Assembly: GCA_046160425.1 (NCBI GenBank)
Contig: JBJXGP010000100.1
Coordinates: 1-12,372 of the forward strand
Source of the DNA: JAQCEJ01 sp046160425
GTDB lineage: Bacteria; Planctomycetota; Planctomycetia; Planctomycetales; Planctomycetaceae
DNA: 12,372 bases
Direction: 5' to 3'
The notes under the pieces are model-generated. The model saw only the letters and a program-made list of their open reading frames with translations. It searched no databases and was not told the DNA's origin. Below are positions 7,429 to 12,372 of this stretch, in pieces (positions within the stretch are counted from its first letter, which is position 1; every line of letters starts with the position of its first letter). Position numbers and translations under genes: made by a program.

Positions 7429-8850
7429 ATGAAAATATCCTCGTTGTGTACCCCGGCGATTTCCAGCGTTCACAAGATCTGCGTTTTTGTTGCTGCCATG
7501 ATCGCGATTCTTGGGATCGCTTTATCGCAGCTTCCGGCGGCCGAATTTCAACTGGCCACATTCTCGGCCGATGCGACTCCTCCATTCGGGCATCCGCTAA
7601 TCGGCGGAGCATCATCGGTTGCTCCGGTCAGCCGCGTCGACGATCCGCAATTCGCCAAGGGATTCGTATTGCTGGGGGGAGAACAACCGATTGTTTTCGT
7701 GGCCATCGACTGGTGCGAAATTCGTAACGACGCCTACGATCGCTGGCGAGACATTCTCGCCGAAGCGGCGGAGACCGATCACCGACGGGTACTCGTCACC
7801 TGCGTCCATCAGCACGATGCCCCGCTTTTCGACCTGGAAGCAGAACGCATTCTCCGCAAGCACAACGCCGTTTCGAGCGTCTGCGATTTGAAATTCCATG
7901 AAGATTGCATTCAGCGGACCGCCGAGGCGTTGCGCCAAAGTCTGAAACAACCGCGACGAATTACTCACATCGGCACCAGCCAGGCTTCTGTGAAAGAGGT
8001 CGCATCCAATCGCCGATACGTCGGTGCCGACGGCGAGATATATTTCGACCGTTCGAGCATGAGCGGCGGCAATGCGACAAAGCGAAATGCCGATGCCGGG
8101 ATTATCGATCCCATGTTGAAAGCCATCACGTTTTGGGATGGCGATGAGATGGTTTGCGCATTGAGCAGCTACGCGGTTCATCCCATGAGTTTCTGGGGAA
8201 CGAGTTGGGTCACCTCCGATTTTCCCGGACTCGCCCGTGAACGGATGCAAGCCCAGAACGAAAAGGTCTTCCAGATATATGCCTCAGGCGCAAGCGGCAA
8301 CGTGACCGCCGGGAAATACAACGATGGCAGTCACGACAATCGCCCCATCTTGACGCAAAAGATATTCGTCGCGATGAAAGAGGCACAGAAAAACGTTGAT
8401 CGACACCCGCTGAAAGACGTCGGTTTTCGCTGCGAACCGTTGCGATTTGAACCGCGCAAAGAAGAAGAGTTTTCCGTTGAAAACCTGACGAAGCAGCTCA
8501 GCGACCCCATTCCCAGAAAACAATCGGCGGCGGCGTTGGGACTTTCCTGGCGAAAGGTCGCCGACAGCGGCGGAACCGTCGATCTTCCCGCCATCGATCT
8601 CGGGCCGGCGCAGATCATCCTGCTCCCCGGAGAAACCTACGTCGAATATCAATTGTACGCTCAACAATTGCGTCCCGATGCGTTTGTAATGGTCATCGGC
8701 TACGGCGAAAGCGCAACGGGATTTATCCCTTTGGAAAAGCATTGGGAAGAAAACGACGGGAACCTCGATTCCTGGTGCTGGATCGCTCCCGGAGCCGAGG
8801 CCGTCCTGAAAAAAGGAATTCGCGATGTGTTGATGCCGAAGGCCGAATAG
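7429..8850 (+). CDS. Secreted neutral/alkaline ceramidase-like protein
   Basis: This 473-residue protein resembles the N-terminal catalytic region of neutral/alkaline non-lysosomal ceramidases, which cleave the amide bond of ceramide in a zinc-dependent way. Likely zinc ligands are visible: His127 and His129 in CVHQHDAP (family form THTHSGPGG), His251 in YAVHPMSFW, Glu402 in LLPGETYVEY and Tyr425 in VIGYGES. In classical ceramidases a NAGDVSPN block carries the nucleophilic Ser. Here the matching block reads SGNVTAGKYND with Thr293, so ceramidase activity is not assured and another amidase or hydrolase role is possible. The start at 7429 is chosen because AGGA lies 7 bases upstream and the product then begins with a normal signal peptide (hydrophobic core, probable cleavage after LPAA). 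The protein lacks the separate C-terminal domain of full-length enzymes. It lies 95 bases before the sialidase-SGNH gene and may share its transcript. Confidence 0.82.
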   Translation: MKISSLCTPAISSVHKICVFVAAMIAILGIALSQLPAAEFQLATFSADATPPFGHPLIGGASSVAPVSRVDDPQFAKGFVLLGGEQPIVFVAIDWCEIRNDAYDRWRDILAEAAETDHRRVLVTCVHQHDAPLFDLEAERILRKHNAVSSVCDLKFHEDCIQRTAEALRQSLKQPRRITHIGTSQASVKEVASNRRYVGADGEIYFDRSSMSGGNATKRNADAGIIDPMLKAITFWDGDEMVCALSSYAVHPMSFWGTSWVTSDFPGLARERMQAQNEKVFQIYASGASGNVTAGKYNDGSHDNRPILTQKIFVAMKEAQKNVDRHPLKDVGFRCEPLRFEPRKEEEFSVENLTKQLSDPIPRKQSAAALGLSWRKVADSGGTVDLPAIDLGPAQIILLPGETYVEYQLYAQQLRPDAFVMVIGYGESATGFIPLEKHWEENDGNLDSWCWIAPGAEAVLKKGIRDVLMPKAE

Positions 8851-8945
8851 CGATTACTTCTCGAGCGATCCGTGTTAAGATTGCCGGTGTTAGCCGATGA
8901 TGGTTCACGATGTTGCAACTCGATGCATGATGATAGGAGCTACCG

Positions 8946-10829
8946 ATGAATTTTCGACCGTGTCACCTGCTTTGTTGCCTTGCCGCGATGGCATTCTTAT
9001 TCATTAATTCTGTGAGCGACGCTGCCGAGCCGTCGGTCGGCTTCAAGGTTCAACTCGATACGGTTCATAAAGAGTTGAGTCCCGATTATTGCTGGTTCCA
9101 TCCTCGCGTGACGGCGATCCCCGGCGCGGGGCAGGATGGTCAACCGTCGATCCTGTTGACGCTGCAAAAACATTTGCGGGTCTCCGACCATTATTCGGGT
9201 CTGTACTACATGATCTCTGACGATGGGGGAAAAACCTGGACCAAGCCGGTCCTGCCGCCGGAACTCGATTGGCAGAAGGAATCGGAGGACGTCACCATCG
9301 CCGTCTGCGATGTCACTCCCGGCTGGCATCCGCATACTCAAAAAGCCGTGGCCATCGGTGTGAAGCTTCGGTACGGCAAAAACGGTGAACACCTCTACGA
9401 CAAGCCTCGCTCGCACGAATGCGCGTATGCGATCTTCGATCCCAAAACCAAAGTGTGGTCGAACTGGAAGTTCGTCGAGACGCCATTGACCGATGAGCAG
9501 TTTTATCTGCTGGTCCCCGGATGCGTACAATGGATCGTGCGACCCGACGGCACGCTGCTCATTCCCGTTTACACCAAAGGTTCGACGGGGGAAATCTATT
9601 CCACCACGATCATGCATTGCAGCTTCGACGGCGAGACGATGAAGTATCTCGGCAACGGCGACACCATCGCGCTCAACGATGGCCGGGGAGTCTACGAGCC
9701 GTCGATGGTGTTCTACAACGGATTATATTATCTCACGCTGCGCAACGATTCTCGCGGATACGTCACCACCAGCCAGGACGGTCTGCATTTCGAGCCGATC
9801 AAAGCGTGGACGTTCGATGACGGGCAGCCGCTCGGAAGCTACAACACGCAGCAACATTGGCTGACGCACAGCGACGGGCTGTTTCTGTCGTACACGCGGA
9901 CCGGTTACAACAACGATCACATTCCCCGCCATCGGGCACCGATATTTCTTGCGCAGGTCAATCCCGAAACATTGCAGGTAATTCGCGAAACCGAGCAGGT
10001 GGTGATTCCCGAAAAAGGAGTCATGCTCGGAAACTTCGGCGCGACGGCAATCTCTCCCGATGAATCGTGGGTCACCGACGCCGAGTACATCCTCTCGGCG
10101 ACGCCCGATCCGAAAGGAGCCGACGGTAGCGTTTTCGCATCCCGCGTGATCTGGTCGAAGCCCAATCTGCTCGCGCGGACCACATCGGCGCTACGCATCG
10201 TAACGCTGGGGGATTCGATCACCGAGGGTGTGCGCAAGGAGGTCGAAGAGAATCAGACGTTTGCCTCTCTTCTCGGAGAAAAACTGAAAGCCGCGAATTA
10301 TAACGTCGAAGTCATCAACGTCGGCAAAGGGGGAGAGAGGACCGAACAGGCGGTTAAACGTCTGGTCCGTGACGTGATTTCTCAGGAACCGACCATTGTG
10401 ACGATCATGTACGGCACCAACGACAGCTATGTCGACAAGGGCGAAAAGGATTCACGGCTCTCCAAAGACAAATATCGTGAATACCTGACGCAAATCGTGA
10501 AGCGATTACAGCAGGCGGGAATTCGACCGGTCCTGATGACCGAACCGCGCTGGGGCGACAAGGCAGTCAACGGGATCGGCGAGAATCCCAACGTCCGGCT
10601 CGAAGCCTATCTCGATTCGTGCCGGCAGGTCGCCAAAGAACTCGATGTTCCGCTCGTCGAACATTACGCCAAGTGGAGCAAAGCCCGCGAGGAAGGAAAG
10701 GACATCGGCGCATGGACGACCGATCAATGCCATCCCAACGTCGAAGGCCACGCGATCATGGCCGAGACGATCTATCCTGTGGTGGAGAAGGAGTTGGCGA
10801 AGATTTTGAATCGTGAAGTCGCGAAGTAG
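8946..10829 (+). CDS. Secreted fusion of a sialidase-type propeller and an SGNH/GDSL hydrolase
   Basis: This is a 627-residue, two-domain exported protein. Residues 1-27 form a signal peptide, probably cleaved after SDAA. Residues about 30-410 look like a sialidase/BNR propeller: an Asp-box SDDGGKTW at 91-98, a second Asp-box-like TSQDGLHF, and GVYEPSMVFYNGLYYLTLRND between them. Residues about 415-622 are an SGNH hydrolase with all blocks: GDSITEG with nucleophile Ser424, oxyanion Gly460 in NVGKGGERT, GTND at 490-493, and Asp593/His596 in DQCHPN. This half should be an active esterase or deacetylase. The first half could be an exo-sialidase or another propeller glycosidase; I could not verify the arginine triad. 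The fusion suggests de-esterification and glycosidic cleavage of the same substrate. AGGAG at 8935-8939, 6 bases before the ATG, supports the start. Confidence 0.88.
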   Translation: MNFRPCHLLCCLAAMAFLFINSVSDAAEPSVGFKVQLDTVHKELSPDYCWFHPRVTAIPGAGQDGQPSILLTLQKHLRVSDHYSGLYYMISDDGGKTWTKPVLPPELDWQKESEDVTIAVCDVTPGWHPHTQKAVAIGVKLRYGKNGEHLYDKPRSHECAYAIFDPKTKVWSNWKFVETPLTDEQFYLLVPGCVQWIVRPDGTLLIPVYTKGSTGEIYSTTIMHCSFDGETMKYLGNGDTIALNDGRGVYEPSMVFYNGLYYLTLRNDSRGYVTTSQDGLHFEPIKAWTFDDGQPLGSYNTQQHWLTHSDGLFLSYTRTGYNNDHIPRHRAPIFLAQVNPETLQVIRETEQVVIPEKGVMLGNFGATAISPDESWVTDAEYILSATPDPKGADGSVFASRVIWSKPNLLARTTSALRIVTLGDSITEGVRKEVEENQTFASLLGEKLKAANYNVEVINVGKGGERTEQAVKRLVRDVISQEPTIVTIMYGTNDSYVDKGEKDSRLSKDKYREYLTQIVKRLQQAGIRPVLMTEPRWGDKAVNGIGENPNVRLEAYLDSCRQVAKELDVPLVEHYAKWSKAREEGKDIGAWTTDQCHPNVEGHAIMAETIYPVVEKELAKILNREVAK

Positions 10830-10866
10830 GGGTACCCGGAAAAATTTGCTTCGGAAAGAGTCCCTT

Positions 10867-11367
10867 ATGATTGCCACAAACGCGTTAGCTTTCGTCGTTA
10901 CTCATGAAGATATAAGGTCGCATATCTCCGAAAGTCGCAGCCCCAGATGGTTGCTGTGTCGGCGGATTTTCTTGGGATTGATGGTAATTCTCAACATCGG
11001 GTTGCTGATGACCTTCTTGCTGATGGATGATGTGTTCAAGTTTGGGCTATTCTTGCTGACGTGTTTCTACACGATCGAACTGATCGTTCCGGATTATATC
11101 TCTACATTGGTCATCCCTCGGGCGAGGATGGGTAACGGCATTCCAATGAATATTGCTTGGGATGACGAAGGGATTTCGGTCAATTCATCGGGTGCTGTGC
11201 AACGGTATCAATGGCAATCGTTCGCGAAATATGGGACCGTCAAAGAGACCGCTCATTTTTTCGACCTGACGTGCGGACGCGGGAGTGTCATCATCCCCAA
11301 ACGGGCGTTTGTGACCAGCGAACAACTGGCTGAATTCCGCACATTTGTCGCCGAGAAGGTGTGTTGA
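10867..11367 (+). CDS. YcxB-like membrane protein
   Basis: This 166-residue protein has a soluble N-terminus, two predicted membrane helices (about 33-52 and 57-75) and a soluble C-terminal half. The tail, RYQWQSFAKYGTVKETAHFF followed by a segment with VIIPKRAF, matches the pattern of the YcxB-like C-terminal domain, a family of unknown function in small membrane proteins. The ATG at 10867 follows a GGAAAGAG element and is 37 bases past the sialidase-SGNH stop. An in-frame GTG at 10813 would overlap that upstream gene and lacks a ribosome binding site. The close spacing and shared strand suggest co-transcription with the sialidase-SGNH gene, but a link in function is not evident. It converges on the csrA-like gene with 13 bases between stops. 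Confidence 0.75.
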   Translation: MIATNALAFVVTHEDIRSHISESRSPRWLLCRRIFLGLMVILNIGLLMTFLLMDDVFKFGLFLLTCFYTIELIVPDYISTLVIPRARMGNGIPMNIAWDDEGISVNSSGAVQRYQWQSFAKYGTVKETAHFFDLTCGRGSVIIPKRAFVTSEQLAEFRTFVAEKVC

Positions 11368-11380
11368 TCACCACAAGACA

Positions 11381-11650
11381 TTATTTGTCTTCGGGCCGTG
11401 TGATCGTTACGTCTTTGGGATATTCGATTCCCAAACGAACTTTGCCATCAGCGATGCGGATAACGACGAGACTCACCTCATAAGGCAAGTCCATCCGTTG
11501 ATTGACGCCGAGGGTCATGGGGCGCTGCTTTTCACTCGTGGGTGGAGTGATCACGATTTCGATGAAATCGCGCCCAACCACGATGACTGTCAGCAGCAAT
11601 TCATCATTGATCAGTAAGCTTTTGCCGACGGTGCGGGATAAGACGAGCAT
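11381..11650 (-). CDS. csrA: CsrA-like RNA-binding regulator, tandem (two-half) form
   Basis: This 89-residue protein is related to CsrA/RsmA, small dimeric proteins that bind GGA motifs in mRNA leaders and control translation. Residues 1-37 align without a gap to E. coli CsrA 1-37 (MLVLSRTVGKSLLI, Asp16-Glu17, the beta strands, then Pro37). Residues about 53-89 align to CsrA 12-48 (LVVIRIADGKVRLGIEYPKD, then VTITRPED), offset by 41 residues. The first half keeps the beta-1 RNA-contact strand (LVLSRT, with Leu4 and Arg6) but lacks the beta-5 strand. The second keeps beta-5 (Arg85, equivalent to Arg44) but lacks the MLxLxR start. Canonical CsrA is about 60-75 residues with one such unit. The ATG at 11650 has a strong ribosome binding site, TGGAGGT, 4-5 bases upstream. 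The gene lies 49 bases downstream of the second DUF1501 gene on the same strand, so the two may be co-transcribed. CsrA family membership is firm; the single-chain pseudo-dimer reading is inference. Confidence 0.88.
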   Translation of the reverse strand: MLVLSRTVGKSLLINDELLLTVIVVGRDFIEIVITPPTSEKQRPMTLGVNQRMDLPYEVSLVVIRIADGKVRLGIEYPKDVTITRPEDK

Positions 11651-11654
11651 GATG

Positions 11655-11661
11655 ACCTCCA
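11655..11661 (-). promoter_or_regulatory. Strong ribosome binding site of the csrA-like gene, with a GGA motif
   Basis: Read on the minus strand this is TGGAGGT, directly before the ATG at 11650, and it fixes the start over an upstream in-frame ATG at 11683. Its GGA is also the core of a CsrA target. A second GGA occurs 37 bases further upstream (11697-11695), so autoregulation is possible but unproven. Confidence 0.6.
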
Positions 11662-11699
11662 GCCATTGACCATGCAAATGCAATGCGCTCGACGTCCCC

Positions 11700-12372
11700 T
11701 CAACCGAACAGATCGGCGATCGGGCTTGCCCGATACAGTTCGTGCGGGCGGCCGTCGAAGTCGAGCCACATGGTTTCGTGCGGAATTCCCAGCGTGTGGA
11801 AGATCGTCGCCGCTATGTTTTCAGGGGTCTGCTTGTCGGAGATCGGGTACGCGGCGATGTCGTCGGTCGCGCCGATCACTTTTCCCCCCTGCACTCCCGC
11901 GCCGGCGAACAGTGAGGTCATCGTCGGTCCCCAATGATCGCGGCCACCGTCGGGGTTGATGTTGGGCGTCCGGCCGAATTCGCCGCTGATGATCACGAGC
12001 GTCGATTCGAGCATGCCGCTTTCTTCGAGATCATCGAGCAGTGCCGTCAAGCCGCGGTCCATATACGGAAGCAAGTTGTCTTTCAAGTTGGGAAAATTTC
12101 GCCGATGTGTGTCGAACGAGGAGTTTTTACCCAAGTTGACCTGCACCAGCCGCACTCCCGCTTCGACCAGCCGGCGGGCCATCAGGAGCGACAAGCCGAA
12201 TTTGTTCTTGCCGTAGCGTTCGAGAACTTCGGGTGCCGAATTCTCAACGTCGAATGCGGTACGCACCGACTCGTCGGCGAGCACATTGATTGCCTGTTGC
12301 CGATACCTGCCGAGTTGTGCCACCGTCGCCGCGCATTCCAGAGAGGCTTGCTGAAATTCAATCGTCGAGAGC
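11700..12372 (-). CDS. DUF1501 family protein (partial, 5' end beyond the window)
   Basis: The minus-strand frame is open from the window edge to a TGA at 11702-11700 and gives the last 223 residues of a second DUF1501 protein. The blocks seen in the first copy recur: SFDTHRRNF (matching WDTH), SGEFGRTP and GGRDHWGP, and ARRLVEAGVRLVQVNLGK before them. Conserved Asp, His and Glu residues are kept, so nothing suggests decay. The N-terminus, where a Tat signal is expected, is not visible; the GTG at 12323 is an internal Val codon, not a start. The end, DFDGRPHELYRASPIADLFG, is typical of family members that act alongside DUF1549/DUF1553 proteins, and such a partner may lie further upstream. The csrA-like gene follows 49 bases downstream. 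Confidence 0.92.
   Translation of the reverse strand, partial: LSTIEFQQASLECAATVAQLGRYRQQAINVLADESVRTAFDVENSAPEVLERYGKNKFGLSLLMARRLVEAGVRLVQVNLGKNSSFDTHRRNFPNLKDNLLPYMDRGLTALLDDLEESGMLESTLVIISGEFGRTPNINPDGGRDHWGPTMTSLFAGAGVQGGKVIGATDDIAAYPISDKQTPENIAATIFHTLGIPHETMWLDFDGRPHELYRASPIADLFG

Noticed and set aside
7612..8250. 212-codon minus-strand frame inside the ceramidase-like gene
   Set aside because: Antisense shadow of a gene with clear family motifs; the product resembles nothing.
8997..9617. 206-codon minus-strand frame inside the sialidase-SGNH gene
   Set aside because: Antisense shadow caused by codon bias; no signal, domain or ribosome binding site.
11375..11391. Hairpin AAGACA-TTATT-TGTCTT between the converging YcxB-like and csrA-like genes
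   Set aside because: The stem is only 6 base pairs, GC-poor and without a T-tract, so it does not qualify as a terminator, although its place between convergent stops is suggestive.

Overview
The window looks like chromosomal DNA from a planctomycete. This rests on two DUF1501 proteins, a planctomycete-type secreted neutral-ceramidase-like protein, a sialidase-type propeller fused to an SGNH hydrolase, and a csrA gene beside a DUF1501 gene. No insertion sequence, CRISPR array, rRNA or tRNA gene was recognised.

Layout. Positions 1-82 hold the last codons of a gene resembling the C-terminus of glucose-1-phosphate adenylyltransferase. A 466-base gap follows, with a good sigma-70-type promoter (TTGTAG, 17 bases, TATAAT). 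Next is a two-gene RND multidrug efflux operon on the plus strand: a periplasmic adaptor lipoprotein (549-1853) and a HAE1-type inner-membrane pump (1859-5134). There is no outer-membrane channel gene in the window. On the minus strand follow a small diacylglycerol/undecaprenol kinase (5272-5649) and a Tat-exported DUF1501 protein (5780-7102). The 326-base divergent region 7103-7428 contains a perfect 7-2-7 inverted repeat and two adjacent short tandem duplications. Three plus-strand genes come next: a ceramidase-like protein (7429-8850), a sialidase-SGNH fusion (8946-10829) and a YcxB-like membrane protein (10867-11367). At the right end, on the minus strand, are an unusual 89-residue CsrA-like protein (11381-11650) and, upstream of it, a second DUF1501 gene cut by the window edge (11700-12372).

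How the genes fit together. The efflux pair is a self-contained transport operon. The ceramidase-like and sialidase-SGNH proteins both carry signal peptides and lie in tandem, so they may act together outside the cytoplasm on glycoconjugates or glycolipids. The most unusual item is the CsrA-like protein. It reads as two CsrA halves joined in one chain: the first keeps the N-terminal RNA-contact strand and the second keeps the C-terminal one. This suggests a single-chain pseudo-dimer with one RNA-binding face.
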